Shown here piece by piece: positions 21,042 to 31,318 of a DNA stretch of 31,838 bases. The stretch comes from Priapulus caudatus. Taxonomy: Eukaryota; Priapulida; Priapulimorpha; Priapulimorphida; Priapulidae. The stretch is taken from contig NW_014577068.1 in NCBI RefSeq assembly GCF_000485595.1, positions 904,216 through 936,053 of the forward strand. The letters are read 5' to 3'. The notes under the pieces are model-generated. The model was given only the letters and a program-made list of their open reading frames with translations. It did not search any database and was not told the DNA's origin. Each line of letters starts with the position of its first letter. Position 1 is the stretch's first letter. A program made the position numbers and the translations under genes.

Positions 21042-23013
21042 CAGGCAATTTTTTAACAAATGTTGTAACATAACTAAGAGCTGACAGTGTATACTTATTG
21101 CCATGTCATTGCAATCGTTTCTCGTATATATGTTATCTGCAGGAGGATGTAAGAGATATATTATGCCCTTCTAATATAATAAAGGTTATGGATTTATATT
21201 GAGACCTATTAGGCCTCACGTCAAGGCAGCAGGGGAAATATATTTTGTGGAAAGGTACTTGCTTTTGAGGTTGTATAGTATACCTCATAGTGTTTTCCCT
21301 GCACCATAATGTAGAAACCGATGGGCATTTCTGTACCACAGTATCAGGAGTAAATATAATCAATAAAAATTTGTGATTATTTACTCCTGGCAGTATGCAT
21401 CTTACTGTATATAGAATCTAGCGTGTTAATATGGATCTGTATATCTTCATATAAATATATTTTTGATATAATTATTTATTAATAAGTTAATAGAAATATA
21501 ACGGACAAATAGCGCTTTCAATAAACGTATTTCCTTACATATAGTAAGTTAATTGTGAAACCTTTATGTAATATATGTGTGTAGCAGTGCACTCTAATGC
21601 AATTGTGAACATTCATTTAAGCAAATGCTTGTATCAAAATGAATTATTTCTTAAAATTATACAAAACAGCTAGTGATTCTCATTGATAATAATAACATCA
21701 ATCGTGCGTTTCTATTAGCGACCGCATGCAGTGTTAAAACTCGAGCTTTTTATGTTTCGTTCCTGCTTCCCCCGAGATCCACACATGGTGGGACTGATAT
21801 TGCTAGCAATTGCACCAGAGACGCCGCTAACCGATAGATTATGCAAGTAATACTCGATGCAAGTGATATATGCTAATAGATCAACTTTCCCTAAGGTTTT
21901 GCTAAACGGACAAATTGCTCCACTGTAATAGAACTATATTAAATTTGGTTATGTTAAATAGTGCTAGTTCAACAAGGGAGCAAGTAGAAAAAAATAATAT
22001 CAATCCAGGTTTATTATATCTGACATTGTAAAAATAACTTTATTCCCAATGTGTGAACATGGACATTACAGAAATAACAGAAAGCATAGGCTAGGCTATA
22101 TATCAATAATCTATGCTAGTATTTTGTATATTATAGAAGTGCGAAATATAGACATGATGAATACATGTTGGGATTCTCTTTCGTAGCAGAGTGCTATGGA
22201 TATGCTGGCTGCGTATATTGTAAAAAACCGCACCTGATAAATACTACCACAGTTTGTAAGAAATTTTCTACCGTAAAATTGGAGAAGCTAACTAAAAATT
22301 CGAAGTCTAAGTATATCAATTAGGTTACGAATCCTGTAAGTTACAGCGGTTCTCTGGGCTTCGTGATAAGATGTGTAATATATACTCACTGGTCACTATT
22401 GTGAATGAGTGTAATTGACACAGCGTCGTGCTGTGCTACTCTGGCGTTGCGGAAGGTTATTGTTACAGAGGTCATTCGCAATTTAATGACCTCGCGTACT
22501 AATTAGCAACGAGATGATGTAGCATTCTGAGGAAGGACAAATATTGACTGCGTGTTAGCACTGTTACTAGGCGTGTGATGCCAGCCGATGGATCAACTAT
22601 AGCTGGGGGTAGGTGACCGCTGGGTGGGTAAGTTGATACGATATGTAGCAAAAACACAATAATTCACGCGGAAATTGTGTGATCATCATTGCATTATAAA
22701 GAATGCTACATACAGGCACCAAGTTAACTGATCGTATTTAGGATGTGAGTACGTACTGAAATAAATGCTGGACTAGAGTTCTGAGTCTTAAAGCTGGTTA
22801 GATTTTTTTTGATTTATTTTTTTTTGATTTATTTATTTCGATAATTACTAAAGCATACATTACATCGATAACAGCATAAATAAACAAAATGCAGCTAGAA
22901 AATTATCGAGGATCAAAAACACAAAAAAAGCGTGGCTAACACACTTATTTCCGTTGTGGTCCAACATAACATTGTACATACTATTACTATAAACTATAGC
23001 AAATATATACCCA
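21042..23013. other. AT-rich DNA, no gene seen
   Basis: About 2 kb without a supportable exon. It contains one notable hairpin, 21345-21389, and T-rich runs near 22806-22838. Confidence 0.5.
21345..21389. repeat. Imperfect hairpin
   Basis: CAGGAGTAAATATAATCA pairs with TGATTATTTACTCCTG across a short AT-rich loop, leaving a 2-nt bulge. No neighbouring gene or terminator context is apparent. Confidence 0.7.
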
Positions 23014-23690
23014 CGATCCCCAAAATTTCTGAGTGATACAGTGATACAGTACAAAACATTGAAATACAGCATAAAGAAAAAATATATACAAAAAAAAACT
23101 TCAGCATATTATGTACAAGTAAAGTGATTAAGGTAAGTGTTGAGCAGTTAAAAAGAAAAAAAAAGAAAAAAAAGAAAAAATAGAAGCTTTCTGAGTGATA
23201 CAATACAAAACAGAAACAGATACATGAAGAAAAAATATAAACGAGAAAAAAACTTCAGCATATTCTGTACAGGTAAACTGATTACGGTATAAATGTTTAG
23301 CCGGTAGAAATGATGTTTCCTGAGTGAATACAGTACAAAGCAGTGCAGAACAACACGAAGAAAAACTAAATACACAAAAAAACTTCATCAAATTTTGTAC
23401 AAGTAGTACCCTTTTAGCACATCATTTCGACACTCGGTTCGTACACCATTATATCCACATTACAAACATAACATATTTCGCACACACTCACATTTGTATA
23501 GATATAAACGTATTGAAAAGTGCAATAGTGTTGGGCAGTTAAAATGGTAATTTTGAGTGATACAGTACAAAGCAGTGCATATACAACATGAAGAAAAAAT
23601 AGATACAAGAAAAAAACTTCAGTATAGCCTGTGCAGGCAAAGTGATTAAGGTACACTTTACCATCATTTCGACACTCATGTATGCCCATC
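23014..23690. repeat. Diverged tandem repeat, four copies of a ~100-bp core
   Basis: Copies start at about 23028, 23188, 23319 and 23552. Each contains GAGTGATACAGTACAAA or a close variant, then GAAGAAAAA, an ACAAGAAAAAAACTTCA-type block and GTACAAGTAAAGTGATTA or a variant. The last two copies also share ATCATTTCGACACTC. Spacing is irregular (130-230 bp). The Phe-rich minus-strand frames across this region come from the A-rich units. Confidence 0.85.
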
Positions 23691-25232
23691 AGACATGTTT
23701 CTCATCTACGAACACGAATTTTGGAGCCATATTCCATTAAATGAAGAGAGCAATTGATTTTGGTATTATATTTGGCTTCGTTGCTTGAGATGCATAGTTT
23801 TTAGGTTATGATAAAAAAAACAAGTTTAAACATAGTTAAGATTTCCAGTAATTTTTATAGCATGGTTCACTAGTGAAACTCCTTATTTTAATCAGTCAGA
23901 CGATTTTAAGATATTATATCTACATTAAAAAGAGCAATGCACGTATGTTATATATTTTTACTTACTGTACTTTATAATGTACAATATATACTTATTAAAA
24001 TGTACTTGCTTTCACTTACCAGTTAGCTGTATTTTAGTGAATAATTCCAAATTGACCAGCTTCTGTTTTAAATAAGAGTTCGTTATCATTGCTACTGTCT
24101 GGGATGTGAATTCCAATATATAGGCGTTGACTTTACTTTGCTCTGTGACGTAGGTCTTCTACATTAATTATATCCCATCCTTACACCCCATTGAATTATC
24201 GTTCATATTCGAATCAGTGTGCATGCGTGCGGACGTGCGTGCATGTGTGTGTTTGTGAGAGCGCGCGCGCGTGTGTGTGTGTGTGAATGCTAAAGGCCTT
24301 GCATTGTATGAAAGCTTGGGAATTGTTGCTGCATTTCAAAGCAACTACAATAAAACAACAACAATAAAACATCAAAGACGCTAACTAGGCTCAAACAAAT
24401 TTACCATTCAACACGAATGCGATTGGTAAATACATGTATCCCTAAGGATGTTGTGTTAAACTCAGTTCGTATTTAATCAAGTAAATTGTGAATAGGAACA
24501 TTCATGGATTGACATAGAACTTGAATGAATTGGCGTCACATACGTTCACTGTATCTCCATGTTATCTTCTAAAGTATCTAAAAATCCATTGCTATGCAGC
24601 TAACCCCTTTCGTTTAAGACGTTCTATCGAACACGCCACAGACACGATCACTGAATAGTTTGCACATGCAGGACCGATTAGGAGAAGTTGGCAAGGCTTT
24701 TTACGAGCCTTTTCCCCTCAAATGCATTGCAGCAAGCTTGTACAATATTGGAAATTCATCTAGTGCTGAATAATCAATAATGTGGCCGCTAGTTCTCGCA
24801 AACATCGTTGAACATGTTTGCTGTTTTCTACAGAAATAGGCATTTCCAATATATCGACAAATCGGCAGATATTAATACAAAGGGTTGCAGTTGGAGGTTT
24901 GGCCATGCGAAGCACAATAGAAATACTAAGTGATCACCAAAAACCAGAAGCGGCGTTGAGTGAATCTCATTTTTTATTAAAAAGCAAACGTGCACAAATA
25001 AATCAATCTATATAGAGGTTGTTATGTGATGATACTACGCGAATGGGGAAAACGTGGTAAATACCATGCATGCGATGGAGTGGAAGATGGTGCAGTTATC
25101 TATGTGGAAGTGAGCTTGATTTCCAGCCATTATCATACATCTGTATTTTCATTCCTCATTAGTTCAATTTCCTCAGCGTAGCATATGCATTTATTATCCT
25201 TGTGTTTATAATAGTACGTTTGTCGTTTACAG
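23691..25232. other. Non-coding DNA upstream of the first recognised PACS exon
   Basis: Contains a GCGT/GCGC/GT microsatellite (24215-24286) and an A-rich ACAATAAAACAACAACAATA stretch at 24347-24366 that could be a retroelement tail. I searched by eye for the preceding PACS exon (encoding the start of the FBR) and did not find it, so the intron before 25233 probably extends further left. A 65-codon frame (24818-25015) has no domain. Confidence 0.5.
24215..24286. repeat. Alternating purine-pyrimidine microsatellite
   Basis: GCATGCGTGCGGACGTGCGT followed by (GC)n and (GT)n runs, interrupted by TTTGTGAGA. Confidence 0.9.
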
Positions 25233-25322
25233 AGTTCAAAGCGAGTGTTGCGGTCCAATGAGATTACCCTACCACCAGGTGGCATCATTGACACAGAACT
25301 TGACCTGTCTTTCTCGTTGCAG
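25233..25322 (+). CDS. PACS: PACS exon A (furin-binding region, N-terminal part)
   Basis: Thirty complete codons between TTTACAG and GTAAGA splice sites. The peptide [15 protein letters not shown]...DLSFSLQ matches the first part of the PACS furin-binding region, where vertebrate PACS1/PACS2 have SKR(I/V)LRS-E and end in TFSLQ. PACS proteins are cytosolic sorting adaptors that bind acidic-cluster motifs phosphorylated by CK2, as in furin, and link them to AP-1 for trans-Golgi retrieval. The donor is phase 0 and joins directly to exon B. The acceptor could also lie 2 bases further on (25235), but only 25233 gives the conserved reading frame. Preceding exons are not in view. Confidence 0.92.
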
Positions 25323-26417
25323 GTAAGATTACGAATAATACGTGCTGTTATTTCATGAGAACCAGACCAGTACAGCTACTGTAGTCAGCTTAACCTCGTT
25401 CATATGCCTTATTAAAATATCAAGATTACATGCTATTTTTGTTGTAACTAACATTTAACTAGTCTGTCATTCTCGCGAGGCTGCTTGCATTATCTCACAC
25501 TACAGACAGTGCACACTAGCTAACACATCATGGTTTATCACGGGTTGACCTGTACGTTTAGTTTTCTGTCCTATATGCCAGCCATGCTTTGGTTCATTAC
25601 AAGCAGGACGACGGCTGTAATGTAATAGCTATGCTATGAGCAGTGCATCACCAGACAACTTTGAATAAATTATTTGTAATTTACATGCTTTTGTATCGGT
25701 AGTGGTGTGGGGGGGCGGGGTGGCTGTTTTAGAACCTGAGGCCTCTTCCCTATTTAAAATGGTAACAAAATAGGGGGGTAATCACTTGTAGGGGAATCTA
25801 TGAAAAATATTTGCACTTGCTCTTCATTTGTAGTGCTACACTAGTTGCAGTAACCTATAGAAAACAATCAGCATGGTGAAGGTTTGATTTATCTGTGCAC
25901 ACCATACATTACCATATATAAATAGTTATTGATAAAGCGTTAATTTCTTCTAAAAATGCTTAAGAGAATGCGAGAGCATTAAAATTTGAAATTAATTTTA
26001 GCCGAATAGGCGCAGCATTCACTACCTGTTGATTTGTTGTCATGTAAGTTTAACAACAGAGTAGGTAACCTGGTTAATGTTATCAGACTCTTAGGTCAGC
26101 TCATAGACTGGCAGATAGCAGAACATGGTGTGACTACAAATTAGAGGTGCATAATTTCAATAATGAGACATCAATGTTTAGACTTTGCAACCGCAGCATC
26201 TCTGGACAAGGAAGGGTGATTTCATGGCCTGGATGTGCGTGCCTGGATGCGTGCCTGATTTGTGTGGCAATGACAACTACATCCCAAGAATATGTGCTTA
26301 TTGACAACACATTGTCGCAGCCAGCTGCCTGTACGGAATGCGGGGTGCCTAGTTGGCGGCAGCAAGCCAGCAGGCTCGTATTGATTCCGGCGCTTTTATG
26401 CGATTGTCGTTTTGCAG

Positions 26418-26543
26418 TATCCACACTTTCTGAAGCGGGAGGGCAACGTGTTGCAAATAATGCTGCAGCGGCGGAAGCGATACAAAAACCGAACGATCCT
26501 CGGCTTCAAAACGCTCGCCATCGGTATCGTCAACATGGCCCAG
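26418..26543 (+). CDS. PACS: PACS exon B (core of the furin-binding region)
   Basis: Forty-two codons, phase 0 at both ends, between TTTTGCAG and GTACAA. It encodes [10 protein letters not shown], then [18 protein letters not shown], then [12 protein letters not shown], nearly identical to vertebrate PACS1 and PACS2. This is the most conserved part of the FBR and identifies the gene on its own. The Arg/Lys-rich segment is typical of the family. Because invertebrates usually keep one PACS gene, it is best read as the single ortholog of PACS1 and PACS2. Opposite-strand and other-frame open frames over this exon are shadows. Confidence 0.97.
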
Positions 26544-26639
26544 GTACAACTCACTAATTTATCGTCTACCTCATCATTCAGGGTGCATGTTAAGTGGTTC
26601 AAGCAACATGCATAGCATCTATGCAACTTGTACGTTTTC

Positions 26640-27060
26640 AATATGTGAACTGCACAATGTCCAGGTAACATGTATGCAAGTGAGGTAGTAACGTGCACAG
26701 TAACCAGGTAGCGTATACAGTGCCCAGATAGCATATACAGCCATATAACATATACAGGGTCCAGGTAGCATATGCAGTGTCCAGATAGCATATACATTGC
26801 CCAAGTAATGTATACAGTCTTTAGTAGCGTATACAGTGCCCAGATAGCATATACAGTGGCCCAGTAATATGTAAAATCCTTATGTAATGTGTTGAGTTTA
26901 TATGTAATGTGCGCAGTCCACCCACGTGTGGTGCTCAGTTCTACAGGCAATGTGTGCAGCACCCGGGTAATGTACTCGGTCCACAAGTAATACATACAGC
27001 ACCCAGGCAATGCGCTCGGCCCATAGGGAACGTGTACAGCACCCAGATAATGTGAACATA
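26640..27060 (+). repeat. ~20-bp minisatellite in intron B-C
   Basis: Diverged tandem units of about 20 bp, consensus CAGTGCCCAGGTAGCATATA, roughly 20 copies. Several units keep CCAG|GTA, close to the exon B donor TGGCCCAG|GTACAA, which lies about 100 bp upstream; one unit reads TGGCCCAGTAATATG. A long minus-strand open frame (26396-27157) with a repeating Tyr/Leu/His-rich peptide is an artefact of this array and also crosses exon B. Confidence 0.85.
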
Positions 27061-27421
27061 CATCAATCAGGTTATCTATACGGACAGACTTAGTAATTTG
27101 TACACTGCTAAGGTAACTGCATACACAAACAGCCTGCTTATACTTTAATGGGGGCATCGTTACAAGGAATCATTATGACAGCACTTGATAAGATATTGCA
27201 TGCGTTTTAGTTCCCATGTGATTTCATTGGCTATCGTACAGTACTACCTTAATAACTACTTGGCCCTAACTGCTACAATTACTGTAAAACAATCAACATA
27301 GCAGATTATAGATATCATCGAGAATAGACCTTATAGATTCTCTGTCTTACAGTTACATCCCCATGCGTAGTTTGAAGTGATTAGTAGCTAGGATAGATGG
27401 TGCATGTTTTGCTGTTGGTAG

Positions 27422-27584
27422 GTTCTGCAGCGTCACATGGACAGGGAACTGGACCTTTTCAGTGCTGGAAACTCAAAAGAGAAGGACGAACTCGTTGCCA
27501 AGGTGATGATGCTGTCGCTAAGCAGTCAGCCGGTGGAGCAGGAGGACACACTTCCGCTGCGCAAGAAGCAAGTGTCAGAGACAG
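27422..27584 (+). CDS. PACS: PACS exon C (end of furin-binding region)
   Basis: The exon has 163 nt, phase 0 at the start and phase 1 at the end. It encodes VLQRHMDRELDLFS, then KDELVAKVMMLSLSSQPVEQ and ends in VSET. After exon B this gives NMAQ-VLQ, matching NMAEVMQ in vertebrates, and SLSSQP is the family hallmark closing the FBR. This fixes the acceptor at GTTGGTAG (27421) rather than the second AG at 27430. The donor is GAGACAG|GTAAGA. The frame stays open past the donor to a TAG at 27875-27877 through the tandem repeat, so a read-through or downstream-donor product is possible. Confidence 0.93.
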
Positions 27585-28305
27585 GTAAGAGTGATCCCTC
27601 GATGACACACCTTGAGACAGGTGAGAGTGGTCCCTCGATCACACACCTTGAGACAGGTGAGAGTGGTCCCTCGATCACACACCTTGAGACAGGTGAGAGT
27701 GGTCCCTCGATCACACACCTTGAGACAGGAGAGAATGGTCCCTCGATCACACACCTTGAGACAGGTGAAAATGGTACCCCGATGACACACCTTGAGACAG
27801 GTGAGAGTGGTCCCTCGATCACACACCCTGAGACAGGTGAGAGTGATCCCTCGATGACACACTTTGAGACAGGTTAGAATGGTCCCTCGATTACACACCA
27901 TGAGACAGGTGAGAATGGTCCCTCGATGACACACCTTAAGACAGGTTAGAATGGTCCCTCGATGACACACCTTGAGACAGGTGAGAGTGGTCCCTCGATG
28001 ACACACCTTGAGACAGGTGAGAGTGATCCCTCGATGACACACCTTGAGACAGGCTAGAATGGTCTCTCGATGACACACCTTGAGACAGGTGAGAGTGATC
28101 CCTCGATGACACACCTTGAGACAGGTTAGAATGGTCCCTCGATGACACACCTTGTGACAGGTGAGAATAGTCGTTCAATGACACACCTTGAGACAGGTGA
28201 GAATGGTCCCTCGATGACACACCTTGAGACAGGTTAGAATGGTTTCTCGATGACTCACCTTGAGACATGTGAAAATAGTCCCTCGATTACACACCTTATG
28301 TTTCA
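27578..28305 (+). repeat. 36-bp minisatellite repeating the exon C splice donor
   Basis: Twenty units with exact 36-bp spacing and no indel. The donor-position dinucleotides fall at 27585 + 36n up to 28269. Unit type: GAGACAG|GTGAGAGTGGTCC, then CTCGATGACACACCTT. Twelve units keep GTAAGA or GTGAGA after CAG (one GTAAGA, eleven GTGAGA), two have GTGAAA (one of these after CAT), four GTTAGA, one GCTAGA and one lacks GT. The first unit is the genuine exon C junction. Read in the exon frame each unit adds 12 residues of the type TGESGPSITHLE until a TAG in the ninth unit. Confidence 0.97.
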
Positions 28306-28669
28306 CTTGTACGCAAACATCATCAACCTTCAAATGAGAATTCTGTTAACATGCGCTGATCGTAGTAAGCTGATGAGAGGGTGATGGTTTATGGTGGCTT
28401 TACTAATAACTGCTGATCGCTACAGGTGCAGGGTTTGAATTTTATCATAGCACCAGCAGCACGTGTAGTGGTTGATCTTCTCACTTGCTACGCTGCCTCG
28501 AATATTGGTTGATTTTCAAAGCAGTAAAACCCTGCGGCTACGCTAGGGAGCTTTGTAGCTCCTATACATCCCACTACACGTGCGTATTTTATCCTCCGTT
28601 TCTCGCACAAAAACGCAGTTGAAGTTATACAATCTCTGCTTAAACCCAACGCAACACTTGCGTTGACTT
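28306..28669. other. Intron C-D middle part, no feature seen
   Basis: Unique intronic sequence between the donor minisatellite and the pyrimidine-rich array. No cryptic exon recognised. Confidence 0.5.
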
Positions 28670-29400
28670 GTTTCTTGCTTTGCACTTCTTACTTTTTTGC
28701 TTTGCTTACATCTTGCTTACATCTTGCTTATTTTTTGCTTTGCCTACATCTTGCTACTTTCTTGCTTACTTTTTGCTTTGCTTACTTCTTGCTTACTTTT
28801 GCTTAACTTTTTTGCTTGCTTACTTCTGGCTTAGCTTCTTGCTTTATTTTTCTGCTTTGCTTAGCTTCTGGTTTACTTTTTGTTGCTTAAATCTGCTTAC
28901 TTTCCTATTTTGGCTTTGCTTACATTTGCTTCGCCTTACTTTTTTGGCTTTGCCTAATCGTTGCTTACTTCTTGCTTACTTTTTGCTTTTGCGCTAGCAG
29001 TTTGCTTACTTCTTGCTTTTACTTTTTTTGGCTTGCTTACTTCTTGCTTACTTCTTGCTTACTTTTTGCTTTGCTTACATCTTGCTTACTTCTTGCTTAC
29101 TTTTTGCTTTGCTTACATCTTGCTTACTTCTTGCTTACTTTTTGCTTTTCTTACTTCTTGCTTACTTCTTGCTTACTTCTTACTTTGCTATATCTCGACT
29201 TCTTGTACTTTGCTTGTTACTTCTTGCTTTGTTACTTTTTGCTTATTTTACTGCTTGTGCTATACTTCTTCTTTAGCTTCTTCTTCGGGCTGACTTCTTA
29301 GCTTACTTCATATTCTTGCATTTACTCTGCTATTTCCTTACTTCTTACTTCTTGCATAGTTCTTGCTTACTTCTTGCTTTCCCACTTGCACTTACTTCCA
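28670..29400 (+). repeat. Pyrimidine-rich tandem array before the exon D acceptor
   Basis: About 0.7 kb of CTTGCTTACTT and TTTTTGCTTTG units, partly organised in a ~38-bp higher-order unit (GCTTTGCTTACATC at 29068 and again about 38 bp on). The transcribed strand is almost purine-free, rich in UCUU-like and CUUGCUU motifs, and lies just upstream of the duplicated 3' splice site. The Leu/Phe/Cys-rich open frames over it are artefacts. Confidence 0.93.
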
Positions 29401-29410
29401 TTACAAGAAG

Positions 29411-29526
29411 TTTGACATGTTTGACCCCTCCTCCCTCTCACCCCTCAGATGGCCAACCCAATGCAACACTTGCCTTCTCCTACAAACAATTTGACATGTT
29501 TGACCCCCCTCTCTCCCTCCCTTCAG
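29411..29526 (+). promoter_or_regulatory. Duplicated 3' splice site (78-bp tandem duplication)
   Basis: TTTGACATGTTTGACCCC, a pyrimidine tract and CCTCAG|ATGGC occur at 29411-29453. The same arrangement recurs 78 bp later (29490-29531) with CTTCAG|ATGGC. Both AGs are preceded by strong pyrimidine tracts. Because 78 is divisible by 3 and the interval is open, use of the upstream AG (29448) would add 26 residues, beginning DGQPNATLAFSYK, in frame before DGYSDLEE. Confidence 0.85.
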
Positions 29527-29661
29527 ATGGCTACTCAGACCTGGAGGAGGGATGGACTCGTCGCCGGCGAGGGCCGCAGTGAAGTGAGCCGATGATGGAT
29601 GTTGAGGCGACGGCGCCCGAGGAAGAGGTACCAGCGACGTGACAGGGCCTTGTGCCGGAGG
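29527..29661 (+). CDS. PACS: PACS exon D (acidic then basic linker), frame disturbed
   Basis: Joined to exon C in phase 1 it reads ET-DGYSDLEEG, comparable with the DNYSEEE-type acidic stretch that follows the FBR in PACS proteins, the region where CK2 phosphorylation regulates cargo binding. In that frame a TGA follows at 29579. Acidic coding (DVEATAPEEEVPA) resumes in the same frame at 29598, and a basic stretch (RRRRPRKRYQRRDRALCRR) is open in the next frame and leads to AGG|GTACGT. At least one frame change is needed. The next exon is recognisable, so sequence error seems more likely than a dead gene, but this is inference. Confidence 0.65.
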
Positions 29662-30200
29662 GTACGTGACGCGCGGGGCGGTGACGCGATACGTTGATGC
29701 GCAGGCCGCGGTGACACGACAGCAGAGGGTAGGTGAGCGGTTGGCGCGGATGCATGACGTGGTAGGTGACGGGTTGGCGCAGTGATGCGGGGTAGGTGAC
29801 CGTTGGCGCGGAACGAGTGATGCGTGGTAGGTGACCGTTGGCGCGGTGATGCGTGGTAGAGTGACCCGTTGGCGCGGTGATGCGTGCGTAGGTGAACCGT
29901 TGGCGCGGTGATGCGTAAGGTACGGTGACCTGTTGCGCGCAGTGATGGCTGGTGTAAGTTGACGCTTTTGGCGGCGTGATGGCGTGGTAGGTGACCGTAT
30001 GGCTGCAGTGATGCGATGGTAGGTGACCGTTGGCATGCAGGTGATATGGTGCGTAGGTGACCGTATGCTGGCGGTGATGCGTGGTCGAGGTGACGGTTGC
30101 CGGGCAGTGATGCGGGGTAGGTGGACGTGGCGCAGTGACGCTGGGGTAGGTGACCCGTTGGCGCGGTGAGGCGGGTTAATGTGACCGGTTGACACACCGT
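29662..30200 (+). repeat. ~29-bp GC-rich minisatellite at the exon D donor
   Basis: Begins at the AGG|GTACGTGACGCG junction and settles into units of the type GTGATGCGTGGTAGGTGACC followed by GTTGGCGCG, about 18 copies. Each unit contains GTAGGTGAC, a donor-like sequence. One-base indels among neighbouring units are frequent. The long minus-strand frames with repeated His/Arg/Pro/Thr peptides (29401-30237) are artefacts of the array. Confidence 0.92.
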
Positions 30201-31318
30201 AATGCCGCGTTAGAGCTAGAGTGTGCCGGCGGCACATCAGTGCTGCAACGATGAGTCGCAGTACGTCCTCGACGATCTCACTACACGATAATCACACCGC
30301 GCTGGTGCAGGTCTTCTCGATACACGGATTACATCCACGCGCTTAATATTAAAACGCAGAGTTGTAAAGGTTAAATTTGCAGCTTATAAAGCTTCACAGA
30401 CCAGTCACATGTCTACTTTTCTATCACACAATCCGTGTAGAATGTAAAATGAGTACTTATTTCCAACTTACTGACAGGTGTATATTGTGATAAAATGAAA
30501 TATTATGAATAATTAAAGCTGTTCAGGTTAAATATGGTCATGCATAGCTAATCATGTAATGGAAAAAAATAATAGCACATGTATTTCGCATGTTGCATGT
30601 ATTATGTATTAGCATCACCATTGGCAATACACAGCCTACAGTGCTGGCAAGTAGAAAATCGTGTAGAAATCATGGGTAATCTAATAGGATAGGAAGTAAC
30701 AGGTGATGGCTACCTCTAGCTCACTCTGTCACTGTTTCGTGATATTAATTTGCTGTAGTCGGTGAGGTAATATTTTAAGCTGCGCAGAAAGTCGTTATAT
30801 CTCTAACCTGTTTCGGCAGTGAGTGCCGCCTGTGTTTTCAGCAGGTGCCTATGTGAATTTTTTAAACCACGGAAAAAATATGTGTTACGCTTGGGGTGCG
30901 TAAAAGATGCTTTGATGTTATTGGCTGCAACGCTTGATTTGTTATTCGTGGGCAGGGTAATTTTAATAAGGGATTTCGATTGGCATCCGCTGAACATTAT
31001 AGGTGTGTGGGTTGAAATCCGTCTCTGTCGGCAGACGTACGAACAAATCCTTTCAGCAGCTGTCAGCTGCATCCTTTTCTAGAGAGAGTTTACACAGGTG
31101 GTACAAGCTTTATCTCACGCCTGCGACTGTATGTTTAGGCCCAAGGCGTTCTAAAAATCTGGGAGATAGAGCACCAGGTGCTGCAGAGGCCTTTATCACC
31201 TGCTATTGGTAATTTTTAGGCCCAACCGGCGTCTAAAAACCTGGAGTTTCGCGCGTGGCTGGCACGTCATGCGTCGTCACACTGCGACTTGTTTTTTTTT
31301 TTCGCGCCCGCGGTCTAG
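30201..31318. other. Intron D-E remainder
   Basis: Mostly unique intronic DNA with no recognised exon. A ~30-bp motif, TTTAGGCCCAA..GGCGT..CTAAAAA..CTGG, occurs twice at about 31134-31163 and 31214-31245. It ends in a T-rich tract and CGGTCTAG, the exon E acceptor. Confidence 0.6.

Noticed and set aside
26396-27157. 253-codon minus-strand open frame
   Set aside because: Its periodic Tyr/His/Leu peptide is the reverse strand of the 20-bp intronic minisatellite, and it overlaps the clear plus-strand PACS exon B.
27575-28150. 191-codon minus-strand repeat peptide (CHRGTILTCLKV type)
   Set aside because: Antisense of the 36-bp donor array. A 36-bp period keeps any stop-free frame open, and it has no start context or neighbours.
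28668-29301. Several overlapping Leu/Cys/Phe-rich frames resembling membrane proteins
   Set aside because: All arise from the CTTGCTTACTT array and are open in several frames at once, which indicates low complexity and not coding.
29401-30237. 278- and 220-codon minus-strand frames rich in His/Arg/Pro/Thr
   Set aside because: Antisense of the GC-rich 29-bp minisatellite and of exon D.
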